64,000 bases of DNA, from NCBI GenBank assembly GCA_937894725.1, contig CALAYL010000095.1, forward strand, positions 1-64,000. The letters are read 5' to 3'. The notes under the pieces are model-generated. The model was not told where the DNA came from. It saw only the letters and a program-made list of their open reading frames with translations, and searched no databases. This document shows, one piece after another, positions 55,005 to 63,652 of the stretch. The translations under genes and the position numbers were made by a program. Source of the stretch: an uncultured Bacteroidota bacterium. Its GTDB lineage: Bacteria; Bacteroidota; Bacteroidia; Chitinophagales; LD1. Within the stretch, counting starts at the first letter, position 1. Each line of letters starts with the position of its first letter.

Positions 55005-55826
55005 TTATTTCGCTACTACAAACTGAGTTTGGAACGCCTTATTAGTATCCGCAATACGAAGTGTATATATGCCATTGGAAAGTGCAGATGTGTTTAAATA
55101 AAACGATTGAGCACCTATCCAATCGATATTTTCAACCACTACACGGCTACCAAGTGCATTGAATACCTCGATTTTTCCATTTATACGATCTACGGTATTT
55201 ACATCCACCGTCAATCTGTTTTGAGTAGGATTCGGATATGTTTTGATGATTGCATTAAAAGCAGCGATAGCACCTATTCCTACATTAGACGGACGACACT
55301 GATCGCCTATATTGATTACATCAAGGTTGAATGAAAATGGGCTATTGCCAAGCTGTGCAAGGTTTGACAAATCTAGCGTTGTATCGCCATCAAAACCAAA
55401 TGTTGGAAAAGGTTGACCACGAACAGTGACATTACCATATACCGTCAACGGATAGTTACCTTTAGGATCTGCAGTAGTACCAAATACTCTTGCACAACCA
55501 CCAAATCCAGGTTTGAAGTGACCATTGGTAGGGTTGATAGTATAGCCGATACCAGATGGGAATCCAGATATTGAATCTATTACAATAGAATCAATAAAAA
55601 GGGTAATGGGTAATGGAATAGCTGGAAAAAAATCTGAAATGTTTACACGTTGAGGTACTTTAAATTGTATCACCTGGTCATACGCCACGGTACGCACTAC
55701 GCAAGGTAGTGTATCTGGTGAGAAAAATTTACCCGTTGGCACTTGCGTAGTATCAATTGTGCATTGAGCTGTAGCTCCCCAAAAAAGACCTATAGAAAGG
55801 CCGAAAAGTAGCATGTGTTTTTTCAT
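55005..55826 (-). CDS. Secreted protein with T9SS type A sorting domain
   Basis: 273 residues. Signal peptide 1-20 (KKHMLLFGLSIGLFWGATAQ). A middle beta-rich domain of about 170 residues has four cysteines and no recognised family. The C-terminal 80 residues form the T9SS sorting domain: IIKTYPNPTQNRLTVDV, IEVFNALGSRVV, LSNGIYTLRI, FVVAK. Likely exported to the cell surface. The middle part resembles short surface proteins found in multiple copies in this phylum; no function can be assigned. Confidence 0.85.
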   Translation of the reverse strand: MKKHMLLFGLSIGLFWGATAQCTIDTTQVPTGKFFSPDTLPCVVRTVAYDQVIQFKVPQRVNISDFFPAIPLPITLFIDSIVIDSISGFPSGIGYTINPTNGHFKPGFGGCARVFGTTADPKGNYPLTVYGNVTVRGQPFPTFGFDGDTTLDLSNLAQLGNSPFSFNLDVINIGDQCRPSNVGIGAIAAFNAIIKTYPNPTQNRLTVDVNTVDRINGKIEVFNALGSRVVVENIDWIGAQSFYLNTSALSNGIYTLRIADTNKAFQTQFVVAK

Positions 55827-56003
55827 TTTATGGTTTTATTTTTCCTAAAATTATAAAAAACAAATAAGAGTATTCAACTATTTTAAGTTCACCATGAATC
55901 GAATCGGATTTTAACATATCATTAAGTACCATTAAGCGCTGCACATATTATTATTATTTCTTATTTTCGCAGTATTATTTTTCAAACAAAAAACAGCAAA
56001 AAA

Positions 56004-56666
56004 ATGAAAAAACTAATTCTAACAATCGCAGTAGCCGTGTTTGCTACTATTTCTACAAAAGCACAATTTGGTGTGATGGGAGGTGCCGTAGGCACTCAAG
56101 TCGTAGTAGCCAAAGTAAAATTGGTCAGTGGTGATGCCGCTGCTATCAAAGGCAAATCAATCAAAGTAGTAATGAACTATGATGGGATGATTGTCAGCAA
56201 ATACAAAATGGCTTTTGGCAAAAAAATTAGTGAAGCAGAATTTATTAAAAATAAATCTGAAGACCTAAATAAAAAAGAAGCTGGAAAGGGAGATGCTTGG
56301 GCTAAAAAATGGGAAGAAGATAAGGCATCTCGATATGCTCAATCATTTATCACTAAGTACAATGAAGATGGCAAAAAAAAGCTAAACACTTCTGCAAGTA
56401 CTACAGAAGGAGAATTGACTCTTGAAATAAAAACCACCTACATGGAACCTGGCTATTTCATTGGTATAGATAAAGCTCCTGCAATTTTGAATATGACCTT
56501 AACATTCAAAAATGCAGCTGGCGCACCAGTACTCGTGTTGAGCATGGAGAAAGTGGCCGGACAAGCATTCGGATTTGGCGATGTAGATACAGGCGCTCGT
56601 ATAGCTGAAGGCTACGAAAAATGTGCTAAAGAGGCAATCAAAATTATTGAAAAGAAAGCTAAATAA
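56004..56666 (+). CDS. Secreted hypothetical protein
   Basis: 220 residues with a signal peptide (KKLILTIAVAVFATISTKAQ). A Gly-rich start (FGVMGGAVGTQVVV) is followed by a lysine-rich region (about 75-125) and a beta-rich C-terminal half (LTLEIKTTYMEPGYFIGI, MTLTFKNAAGAPVLVLSM). No family recognised. Many Bacteroidota have similar lysine-rich periplasmic proteins with an AGGxFGNG-like region. A terminator follows 19 nt after the stop. Confidence 0.7.
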   Translation: MKKLILTIAVAVFATISTKAQFGVMGGAVGTQVVVAKVKLVSGDAAAIKGKSIKVVMNYDGMIVSKYKMAFGKKISEAEFIKNKSEDLNKKEAGKGDAWAKKWEEDKASRYAQSFITKYNEDGKKKLNTSASTTEGELTLEIKTTYMEPGYFIGIDKAPAILNMTLTFKNAAGAPVLVLSMEKVAGQAFGFGDVDTGARIAEGYEKCAKEAIKIIEKKAK

Positions 56667-56687
56667 GACGTAAAACTATTTTCAAAA

Positions 56688-56716
56688 AACCTCGGCAGCT
56701 TGTCGGGGTTTTTTTA
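56688..56716 (+). terminator. Terminator after the secreted protein gene
   Basis: ACCTCGGCA and TGTCGGGGT pair (9 bp, two G-U) around GCT, followed by T7. Its T-run ends at the ATG at 56716, which argues that the following gene starts later, at 56761. Confidence 0.7.
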
Positions 56717-56760
56717 TGGAAAAAATCAATAGCTTACATCTATATTTAAAATCAACACTT

Positions 56761-57612
56761 ATGCGACTTACGCTTCTAACTTTTGTAGCATTAATCGTCT
56801 TTTCGGCTTGTAATGAAAAAAATAACCAAGCAATAGAGGCAACAAGCTCCTTTATGGGCGGCAAAGACAAAATGGGAGCTTCGTATAGCGAAAGTCCCGC
56901 CACCGAATCTGAAGATAGAATTCCATTGCCCTCATCGCCTAGCCGAGTAGAAACGACCGAAAGCACGAAAATTATATATACTGCCGATATAAAAATGCAA
57001 GTAGATAAGTTGGTTGATGCTTCGCAAAAACTCAAAAAACTCGTAGCGGATAGTAAGGCGTATCTAGCATCCGACAATCAAAGCCAAAATGACTATGATC
57101 TTACCCGTTCATTTACCATACGGGTACCAGCCGAGCAGTTTGACACTTTATTAAATCAACTAGTCAATGAAGGCGTGTTTCTTGACTATAAAAATGTAAG
57201 AGCCGAAGACGTAACCTCACAATATGTAGATGTAGCCACTCGTCTCAAAAACAAGCAGGCACTAGAACAGCAGTATCTCAGCATACTCAAGCAAGCCACC
57301 AAAGTAGCGGATATACTCGAGGTGCAAACACAACTTGCACAAGTGCGCGAAGATATAGATGCCCAAATGGCGCAACTCAAACTCCTGCAAGACCAAGTGA
57401 GCTATAGCACCATAAACATAGAGCTTTACCAAAAACTCGAGTTTAAAGCTCGCCCAAAAGAATCCTTCTTTGCACAACTAGCAGAATCACTCAGAAATGG
57501 AGCTATAAACTTCAACTACTTTGTGCTCCATATCGCTAGTCTTTGGCCGTTTGCTATTTTGGTAGGCTTGATAATATGGGGAGTGAAAAGATGGAGAGCG
57601 AGGAAGAAATAA
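56761..57612 (+). CDS. DUF4349 lipoprotein
   Basis: 283 residues from the ATG at 56761 (MRLTLLTFVALIVFSACNE, lipobox FSAC); the in-frame ATG at 56716 abuts a terminator and would spoil the signal. The DUF4349 domain covers about 60-235: IIYTADIKMQVDKL, RSFTIRVPAEQFDTLLNQL, DVTSQYVDVATRLKNK, then a coiled coil (ILEVQTQLAQVREDIDAQ) and VSYSTINIELYQ. A C-terminal membrane segment (LWPFAILVGLIIWGV) with a basic tail (KRWRARKK) would anchor it in the inner membrane, so the N-terminal lipid may be a second anchor. Function unknown. Confidence 0.85.
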   Translation: MRLTLLTFVALIVFSACNEKNNQAIEATSSFMGGKDKMGASYSESPATESEDRIPLPSSPSRVETTESTKIIYTADIKMQVDKLVDASQKLKKLVADSKAYLASDNQSQNDYDLTRSFTIRVPAEQFDTLLNQLVNEGVFLDYKNVRAEDVTSQYVDVATRLKNKQALEQQYLSILKQATKVADILEVQTQLAQVREDIDAQMAQLKLLQDQVSYSTINIELYQKLEFKARPKESFFAQLAESLRNGAINFNYFVLHIASLWPFAILVGLIIWGVKRWRARKK

Positions 57613-57702
57613 TAAAAGGAAATTTGTTTCTTATTTTATGGAGCTTAAGGTTTTTAATTCTAGGGATTGCATGTTTATAGGATAAGAAAATCCATCGTTC
57701 TT

Positions 57703-57767
57703 CGACCCCGAAGGGGTCGCACATCTATTGCCGAATAATTCTACAAACGTTTGATGCCATTGGCATC
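57703..57767. repeat. REP-like hairpin pair beside the transposase gene
   Basis: Hairpin 1 is CGACCCC-GAA-GGGGTCG (57703-57719). Hairpin 2 is GATGCCA-T-TGGCATC (57753-57767) and overlaps the transposase stop codon by one base. The first, with the GTCGCACATCTATTGC context, resembles a palindrome I recall as widely repeated in Bacteroidota genomes. Such hairpins are the expected substrates of REP-associated tyrosine transposases. Confidence 0.65.
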
Positions 57768-58231
57768 TAAAGCCAATCAAACAAATATTTCTCTTCATAT
57801 TTGATTTCGAACTTTTGTAAAAAATCAAGGTACTCATGTTTGAAACTTGTTTTCTTATGATGCTCTTTTTGATGCAATATATAGTTATATACATTATTTA
57901 TTTGCGAATGACTATACGAAAATGCACCATACCCTTCCTGCCAATTAAATTTAGATTTTGAGAGTTTATTTTCGTTCACAAACTCATTGCTTGATTTTTT
58001 TATTTCTCTGACTAAATCGCTTAGATTACAGTTTGGCTTCATGCCAATAAATAAATGAATATAGTCTGACATTCCATTAATAGCAATCATTTTTTGCCCC
58101 TTATTTTGCACTATTCCCGTTATATACCGATAGAGATTCTCTTCCCAAGAAAAATCAATCAACGCATCTCTATTCTTTACTGCAAAAACTATTTGGATAT
58201 ATATTTGAGAATAGGTACTTGACATAGTCAT
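57767..58231 (-). CDS. REP-associated (IS200-like) Y1 transposase, HUH motif altered
   Basis: 154 residues of the Y1 HUH endonuclease family: TYSQIYIQIVFAVKNRD at the start, LSDLVREIKKSSNEFV in the middle and YNYILHQKEHH near the end, where Tyr117 and Gln121 fit the catalytic Tyr region. The metal-binding His-hydrophobic-His motif reads SDYIHLFIG (Tyr57, His59), so its first His is replaced; CAT to TAT is a single change. The protein may therefore be inactive. A start two codons later (58225) is equally possible. No accessory tnpB gene. Hairpins lie at its 3' end. Confidence 0.85.
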   Translation of the reverse strand: MTMSSTYSQIYIQIVFAVKNRDALIDFSWEENLYRYITGIVQNKGQKMIAINGMSDYIHLFIGMKPNCNLSDLVREIKKSSNEFVNENKLSKSKFNWQEGYGAFSYSHSQINNVYNYILHQKEHHKKTSFKHEYLDFLQKFEIKYEEKYLFDWL

Positions 58232-58296
58232 TTTCTTTTATTCAACTAATTTATAAAAATATAGCCTAGAGAAAAAGGATTGCGTTTTGCATTCGC

Positions 58297-58325
58297 AAAA
58301 AAAAGGTCTGCCTCATTGGCAGACC
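58297..58325 (-). terminator. Terminator of the PKD/T9SS gene at 58347
   Basis: On the minus strand GGTCTGCC pairs with GGCAGACC around a 5-nt loop, followed by T8 (58304-58297); 22 nt after the stop. Confidence 0.9.
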
Positions 58326-58346
58326 AAACTAAGCGAGAAGGCAAGT

Positions 58347-60125
58347 TTATTGTTTGACTACTTTTTGGGTATAGGTTTTACCCTCCACCTCTAGTTTTAC
58401 AATATAAATTCCATTTGTATAACCACTCAAATCAAATGTGTTATACCCTTCTATTAATGTTTTACTAAGTACTTTAGCCCCAAGGATGTTAAAGACATGA
58501 AGATTTGCACTTTTCGGTGATTCAAGTTGAAAAAGTCCACTGCTTGGATTAGGGAAAATAGCAATCTTACTTTCAGTATTCACATCACTAATTGTATTTG
58601 TAATAGTTGTTCTGTTTACTACTTTTATTGATATTATACCATCTGTTTTGAAAATGTAAGTCGAAGAATCGCAGTATGTATTTGTACATCCAAGTGTATC
58701 TGAAACTTGAAGACAAATATTGTAAAATCCAGGACTTGAGTATGTGTGTGATGGTGTTATGCCATTGCTAGTAGTGCCATCTCCCCAAAACCAAACATAA
58801 TTTAATGGATATTGCGAAGCAGAATAATTATATACAGTCCAAGTTTGAGCTGCAGATGAATCAGGATAAATAGTGAAAAACGCTGCACAATAAGTTTGAC
58901 AATTTAGCGTGTCTAAAAATAAATGTAAGCTATCAATGTATGAGGTGGCACCATCAGTGGCAGTCAAGTAAATTGTAGCATCTGTACTGCCCATAATTAA
59001 TGAGGTATTACTCCCAGAGTTGATAGTCAAGGAACCACTAGATGTTGTCCAAGTATATTGCAGGTTTTGAAGCTGGGTAGAATCGAATCCAAATACAAAT
59101 GCGCTTAAGCTTATAGCATGTCCTTTGCAGGCAGATGTTTTGCTATAGGCTATTTTAAGTAAGGGGTCTGTACATATTGTGATAAGAGGTACGATATCGT
59201 GATTTTGGTAGTAAACATAGCTGCAATTTATAGGTGTAGATGGTATTATGTAAGTAGCAGCATTAGTAGTGTCAAGCACACTTAAACCCAAACTATCAGC
59301 TAATATTTCACCAAAATAATTTTTGCCTTTGAAAACAGATGGATAGGCGGGAGACGAAAACTGCTGTCCATTAAAGGTTATTGTACCACAAGAGTCTCCA
59401 TACGAATAAGTCAAATAAAAACGCTTAGCCGTATCTAATGTTTTCCACTCTACTTGAATGGAAAAAATATCTCCTTTATTTAACTGACATCCAATAAAAG
59501 TACTCTTAGCTCTATTTACAAATCCACCTGTTATGTATGGCTTTAAACTACTGCCTACAACGGCTACTTTTTTTACATTTAAGAAAGTAGAGCCTTGCTT
59601 TTTTTGAACAGTAATATTAAGAGAATCTGTATTTGTCAGCTTGTTTGAATCTACATCCAATGCATATCCTAATATAACTGAGTCAATATAAACTGTAGCT
59701 AGACTAATAGGGATATAACTAAATAGAGGCGTACTTATTATATCTGATAGCTTTACTATGCTATCATACACCACTTTTACATAAGTGAGATTGTTTATAT
59801 TTAAAGTATCCACAAAGGGTGTAATACCATTTGCCATAATGATTGGATTTGCTTCAAACCAACTACCTGTATAGTTTAGTGTAGTTTGTTTCGTTTTAAA
59901 TAAGTAATCATAGAGTCCCAAATCTAACTCAAATCGGTCACAAGCACTTCTGCTCGCCCTAGAGGGCAGACTATTATTAAATTTTGAAACCATTTCATAG
60001 TAGTCCACATTTTTTAGTACAGGAAATGTTTTTGCTGGTTTAGGCAGATACACTGATGCTTTTTGTGCTGTGAGTATATTAACTGTACAAAGCCCTAGGC
60101 ATAAAATGGTGATAAACTTTTTCAT
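58347..60125 (-). CDS. Secreted PKD-domain protein with T9SS sorting domain
   Basis: 592 residues. Signal peptide 1-20 (KKFITILCLGLCTVNILTAQ). Residues about 25-300 are a beta-rich region with no recognised family. An Ig-like part (about 315-395) is followed by a PKD domain (about 410-490; YVWFWGDGTTS, HTYSSPGFYNICLQV). The C-terminal 75 residues form the T9SS domain (IAIFPNPSSGLFQLE, VFNILGAKVL, YTNGIYIVKLE, QKVVKQ). Probably cell-surface or released. Confidence 0.87.
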   Translation of the reverse strand: MKKFITILCLGLCTVNILTAQKASVYLPKPAKTFPVLKNVDYYEMVSKFNNSLPSRASRSACDRFELDLGLYDYLFKTKQTTLNYTGSWFEANPIIMANGITPFVDTLNINNLTYVKVVYDSIVKLSDIISTPLFSYIPISLATVYIDSVILGYALDVDSNKLTNTDSLNITVQKKQGSTFLNVKKVAVVGSSLKPYITGGFVNRAKSTFIGCQLNKGDIFSIQVEWKTLDTAKRFYLTYSYGDSCGTITFNGQQFSSPAYPSVFKGKNYFGEILADSLGLSVLDTTNAATYIIPSTPINCSYVYYQNHDIVPLITICTDPLLKIAYSKTSACKGHAISLSAFVFGFDSTQLQNLQYTWTTSSGSLTINSGSNTSLIMGSTDATIYLTATDGATSYIDSLHLFLDTLNCQTYCAAFFTIYPDSSAAQTWTVYNYSASQYPLNYVWFWGDGTTSNGITPSHTYSSPGFYNICLQVSDTLGCTNTYCDSSTYIFKTDGIISIKVVNRTTITNTISDVNTESKIAIFPNPSSGLFQLESPKSANLHVFNILGAKVLSKTLIEGYNTFDLSGYTNGIYIVKLEVEGKTYTQKVVKQ

Positions 60126-60240
60126 ATAAAATATTTTAAAGAAGTTAAAAGAGAATAAATTAAATGTAAATCATACTTTTAAACAAAGTAAGAAAAAAAG
60201 GGACAGTAAAATAAAATGGATTTCTTTTGACTAAACTATG

Positions 60241-60347
60241 ACAAAAGTGAGTAATCTTAAATTGCCTCCTTGCGATAGTGAATTACGCTCCCTGTTGAAA
60301 AGTGCAAAACCAACTAAGTCGTTGCACTTTTTTTTCTCACTTTTGTG
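60241..60347 (+). other. 107-bp inverted-repeat element in front of thyA (MITE-like or structured leader)
   Basis: Terminal inverted repeats ACAAAAGTGAG (60241-60251) and CTCACTTTTGT (60336-60346) enclose a short stem GTAAT/ATTAC (60251-60255 with 60282-60286) and a 10-bp hairpin AAAAGTGCAA/TTGCACTTTT (60298-60307 with 60322-60331) followed by a T-run. CTATG occurs directly left (60236-60240) and right (60348-60352) of it, like a target duplication; the right copy contains the thyA ATG. No plus-strand gene precedes the hairpin, so as a terminator it would end only a leader or small RNA. This is most of the 224-bp spacer. Confidence 0.55.
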
Positions 60348-60349
60348 CT

Positions 60350-61231
60350 ATGCAACAATATCACCAACTCTTACAGCATATTTTAGACCATGGCATTCGC
60401 AAGAGCGACCGCACAGGCACAGGTACGCTGAGTTGTTTTGGGTATCAGATGCGCTTTGATTTGCAGCAGGGTTTTCCATTAATCACTACCAAAAAAGTGT
60501 TTACCAAAGCTATTATCCATGAATTGTTGTGGTTTTTGAAAGGCGAGTCAAACGTCCGCTACCTCTCCGAAAATGGCGTGTCTATTTGGGATGATTGGCC
60601 ATACTCCAGTTACAAAAAAAGTCCTGACTTTGGCGGAGAGACGATGAAAGAATTTAGCCAAAAAATAGCTTCAGACGAATCTTTTGCCCAAAAATGGGGC
60701 GAACTTGGACCCGTGTATGGTGTGCAATGGCGCTCTTGGCCTACATACGATGGCAATACCATAGACCAAATCAGCGATGTAATCGCACAAATCAAAAAAA
60801 ATCCCGACTCTAGACGACTCCTTGTCAATGCGTGGAACGTAGCACTGGTGGACAAAATGGCTTTACCTCCATGCCACACTATGTTTCAGTTTTATGTAGC
60901 AGAGGGCAAGCTAAGTTGTCAACTTTATCAGCGTAGTGCCGATGTTTTTTTGGGTGTGCCTTTCAACATCGCTTCTTATGCTCTACTCACGATGATGGTG
61001 GCGCAAGTGTGTGGACTAGGCATTGGCGAGTTTATTCATACTTTTGGCGATGTGCATTTGTATAGCAACCATGAGGAGCAAGCTCGTTTGCAGCTTAGCC
61101 GTGATTTTCGTTCGTTGCCTCAGTTAAAACTCAATACTAAAATCACTTCCATCTTCGATTTTGACTATAAGGATGTAGAAATATTGAACTATGACCCACA
61201 CCCAGCTATCTCTGCTCCTGTGGCCGTGTAA
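60350..61231 (+). CDS. thyA: Thymidylate synthase
   Basis: Makes dTMP from dUMP with methylene-THF. 293 residues from the ATG at 60350 (MQQYHQLLQHILDHG); the start sixteen codons upstream falls inside the inverted-repeat element and is rejected. Conserved sites: SDRTGTGTLSCFGYQMRFDL, the catalytic Cys in ALPPCHTMFQFYV (about 175), LYQRSADVFLGVPFNIASYA and the C-terminal APVAV. About thirty residues longer than E. coli ThyA because of an insertion at about 85-120, common in many bacteria. tRNA-Leu follows 48 nt later from its own promoter. Confidence 0.97.
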   Translation: MQQYHQLLQHILDHGIRKSDRTGTGTLSCFGYQMRFDLQQGFPLITTKKVFTKAIIHELLWFLKGESNVRYLSENGVSIWDDWPYSSYKKSPDFGGETMKEFSQKIASDESFAQKWGELGPVYGVQWRSWPTYDGNTIDQISDVIAQIKKNPDSRRLLVNAWNVALVDKMALPPCHTMFQFYVAEGKLSCQLYQRSADVFLGVPFNIASYALLTMMVAQVCGLGIGEFIHTFGDVHLYSNHEEQARLQLSRDFRSLPQLKLNTKITSIFDFDYKDVEILNYDPHPAISAPVAV

Positions 61232-61238
61232 ACTTTTT

Positions 61239-61269
61239 TTTGTTTAATTTAAAATTACTATTAAATTTG
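61239..61269 (+). promoter_or_regulatory. tRNA-Leu promoter, near-consensus Bacteroidota type
   Basis: TTTG at 61239-61242, 19 nt, then TAAATTTG at 61262-61269, an exact match to the TTTG-N19-TAnnTTTG consensus. The tRNA begins 11 nt after the box. Confidence 0.8.
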
Positions 61270-61279
61270 CCCTCCTTTT

Positions 61280-61361
61280 GCGGGTGTGGCGAAATTGGCA
61301 GACGCACTAGACTTAGGATCTAGCGGAGCAATCCATGGGGGTTCAAGTCCCTCCACCCGCA
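61280..61361 (+). tRNA. tRNA-Leu, anticodon UAG
   Basis: 82 nt. Acceptor GCGGGTG (61280-61286) pairs with CACCCGC (61354-61360), discriminator A at 61361. The anticodon loop CTTAGGA within stem CTAGA/TCTAG reads UAG (codon CUA and family). The long variable arm (CGGAGCAATCCATG) and the T-loop GTTCAAGTC are as expected for leucine. CCA is not encoded. Confidence 0.96.
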
Positions 61362-61374
61362 CAAAACAACAAAC

Positions 61375-61404
61375 ATTGCCCCGACCTTTTGGGGCAATTT
61401 TTTT
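61375..61404 (+). terminator. tRNA-Leu terminator
   Basis: ATTGCCCC (61375-61382) pairs with GGGGCAAT (61391-61398), then a T-run to 61404. It lies 14 nt after the tRNA and before tig, so the two are separately transcribed or tig depends on read-through. Confidence 0.85.
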
Positions 61405-61426
61405 AACCTCAAAAAACGACTATAAA

Positions 61427-62800
61427 ATGTCTGTAACGCAACAACAAACTTCAGATTTAACAACCAAAATCAACGTACACCTTAAAAAAGAAGAGTACGA
61501 AAAATCGGTTACTGATGCTATCAAAAAATTAGCTAAACAAGTGGCTATCAAAGGTTTTAGACCCGGCATGGCACCGCTAGGCTTAGTAAAAAAAATGCAC
61601 GGCAATAGCATATTGATAGAGGAAGTAAACAAGCTATTAAACGACCGTATATTCAACTTCATCCAAACAGAAAGCCTTGATCTACTCGGACAGCCAATGC
61701 CTGCGGCAGACCAGCCTTTTCTTGATTTGTCTATAGACAAAATGCATGACATTGATTTTAGCTACGAAATAGGTCTCGCTCCTAAAGTGGATTTTGACTT
61801 TCTGAAAAAGGCAGCTCCATTTACACATTATAAAGTAGCTATCGAAGATAACATGGTAAACGAAGAAGTGGACAGACTCCGCAAGCGTTTTGCAAGCTAT
61901 GAATACCCAGAAGCTGTAGGTGATAATGACATCCTGATGTTCACTATCGAAGAACTAGACACAGACGGCAATGTAAAAGAAGGTGGTGTAAGCACGACCA
62001 ACTCTATCATGCTCGATATGCTCAAAGCCGACAAAAAAGATAGCTTTTTAGCACTCAAAAAACATGACTCAATCACCCTAAATATTTTCGAAACCATAGA
62101 TAGAGAAAAAGATGCTGTTATCAAACATGTATTGAACGTACAAGACCCAGCAACTGTAATAGATACTATAGGAAGCGAGTTTAAACTTACGCTCAACAAC
62201 ATTACTCGCTCTGTACCAGCTGAGTTAAACGAAGAATTCTTCAAAAAAGCCTATGGCGAAGGCGGCCCTACATCAGAGGCAGAAATGAAAGAGCTTATTA
62301 AGAAAGACTTACAGGCTTATTTTGATGGGCAAGCTGATGCTTACCTCACCAATCTTTTACATCAATATATGATGGAAAACGCTGGTCTCGTATTGCCAGA
62401 CGACTTCATGAAACGTTGGATTAAAACGGTAAACGAAAAAGAAATTACCCAAGAACAAATCGAAGCAGACTACCCTCAGTTTTCTAAGCAAATCAAATGG
62501 AATTTGATGGTAAAAAAAGTAGTAACAGAACAACAACTATCTGTAGGGAAAGAAGAACTTGAGCAATTTGCACGTACACAAATCATGTCGCAAATGTATG
62601 GCTATGGTTTGAAAGATATAGGCTCAGACTGGTTAAACGAATTTGTAGCAAAGCAAATGCTAGACAAGAAATATGTAGAGCAAACACGGGAGCGAATTCT
62701 TGATGATAAAGCATTAGCGTATCTCAAAACACAAGTTAAAGTAGAAGAAAAACCGACCACGTTTGAAGATTTCAAAGCACTGGTAGAAACTGCAAAATAA
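61427..62800 (+). CDS. tig: Trigger factor (ribosome-associated chaperone)
   Basis: Binds nascent chains at the ribosome exit. 457 residues from the ATG at 61427; the longer frame from 61286 would start inside the tRNA. N-terminal ribosome-binding domain with AIKGFRPGMAPLGLVKK (about 41-57; the classic GFRxGKxP loop here reads GFRPGMAP). The middle domain corresponding to the FKBP region lacks the usual prolyl-isomerase pattern, as is common in Bacteroidota. The C-terminal helical domain (about 255-457) matches the chaperone arm. It ends before a perfect palindrome. Confidence 0.92.
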   Translation: MSVTQQQTSDLTTKINVHLKKEEYEKSVTDAIKKLAKQVAIKGFRPGMAPLGLVKKMHGNSILIEEVNKLLNDRIFNFIQTESLDLLGQPMPAADQPFLDLSIDKMHDIDFSYEIGLAPKVDFDFLKKAAPFTHYKVAIEDNMVNEEVDRLRKRFASYEYPEAVGDNDILMFTIEELDTDGNVKEGGVSTTNSIMLDMLKADKKDSFLALKKHDSITLNIFETIDREKDAVIKHVLNVQDPATVIDTIGSEFKLTLNNITRSVPAELNEEFFKKAYGEGGPTSEAEMKELIKKDLQAYFDGQADAYLTNLLHQYMMENAGLVLPDDFMKRWIKTVNEKEITQEQIEADYPQFSKQIKWNLMVKKVVTEQQLSVGKEELEQFARTQIMSQMYGYGLKDIGSDWLNEFVAKQMLDKKYVEQTRERILDDKALAYLKTQVKVEEKPTTFEDFKALVETAK

Positions 62801-62821
62801 ATTTCGACTCCCATCACTTCA

Positions 62822-62853
62822 TTAAAATGGCGACCTATAGGTCGCCATTTTAA
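62822..62853. terminator. Perfect 32-bp palindrome between tig and the exonuclease gene
   Basis: TTAAAATGGCGACCTA (62822-62837) and its exact complement (62838-62853) meet without a spacer. The A-rich and T-rich ends make it a likely bidirectional terminator for the two convergent genes. Confidence 0.8.
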
Positions 62854-62908
62854 ATTTTATAAATTCAATTTGCAGATCAAACTAGCAAAAATCTCCACAT
62901 GAATTGAC

Positions 62909-63649
62909 TTATTCTATTAGTACTACATCCTCATCTTGTAGCAGCGCAGTTTCTCCTTTGAGACGCATCAATATTCGAGCTACCGTCACCACATCGCGTT
63001 GGCAGTAGCGAACTATTCTATCCAATTCATGCCCCTGCCAATATACGGCTGCTACATCTTTACCTTCAATATCCTCTTTGGGTGAAGCGATACCAAGTGT
63101 AGCTGCTATCAACTTGAGTGAAGTGTAGTTTTTAAAATCGCCAAATCGCCACTGCTGCAAGGTATCTATCACATTTATTTCCCAAGGTTTACGACCCGAT
63201 AAATCTAGTATAGCCGGCAAAGTCAGACCATTAGCCAAAATACGCCTACATAGATAGGGTATATCAAACTCGCGCACATTGTGTCCGCCCAACTGCCAAT
63301 GTTCTACATCATTGAAATACTTGCACAAAAGTGCACAAAATGGGGCTAACAATTCCGCCTCATTATCAGACGAAAAACTCTTTACACGAAACGTATCGCT
63401 ACCTCTTTTTTTGTCATGATGAAAATAGCCTATCGACACACAAATAATTTTACCAAACTCCGCAAAAATCCCCGCTTTGCTAGCATAGGTCTCCGATGGT
63501 GTACTCACCCCTGCATCGCGAAAAGTGGCATGCTTACTATCCCAGAGCGATTGCCAATAGGCATTTAACTCATCGTAAGTAGCCACATGAGGAACAGTCT
63601 CTATATCGAGAAAAAGCACTTCCCTTAATGTCTTAACTTGCAACTCCAT
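62909..63649 (-). CDS. PolB-type 3'-5' exonuclease (DNA_pol_B_exo2-like)
   Basis: 246 residues of the DEDDy exonuclease fold: Exo I LFLDIETVP (Asp15, Glu17), Exo II GGHNVREFDIPYL and Exo III RIVRYCQRDVVTVARIL with Tyr and Asp. Between them VIDTLQQWRFGDFKNYTSL is typical of the stand-alone family formerly annotated as predicted PolB-like exonucleases. The polymerase part is absent. Likely a DNA repair or processing nuclease. It starts 3 nt after the preceding gene's stop. Confidence 0.9.
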   Translation of the reverse strand: MELQVKTLREVLFLDIETVPHVATYDELNAYWQSLWDSKHATFRDAGVSTPSETYASKAGIFAEFGKIICVSIGYFHHDKKRGSDTFRVKSFSSDNEAELLAPFCALLCKYFNDVEHWQLGGHNVREFDIPYLCRRILANGLTLPAILDLSGRKPWEINVIDTLQQWRFGDFKNYTSLKLIAATLGIASPKEDIEGKDVAAVYWQGHELDRIVRYCQRDVVTVARILMRLKGETALLQDEDVVLIE

Positions 63650-63652
63650 AGG

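Noticed and set aside
60238..60459. 73-codon plus-strand ORF overlapping thyA
   Set aside because: It runs through the inverted-repeat element and into thyA in another frame, with no family features.
61286..61426. 47-codon N-terminal extension of trigger factor
   Set aside because: It runs through the tRNA-Leu gene and its terminator.
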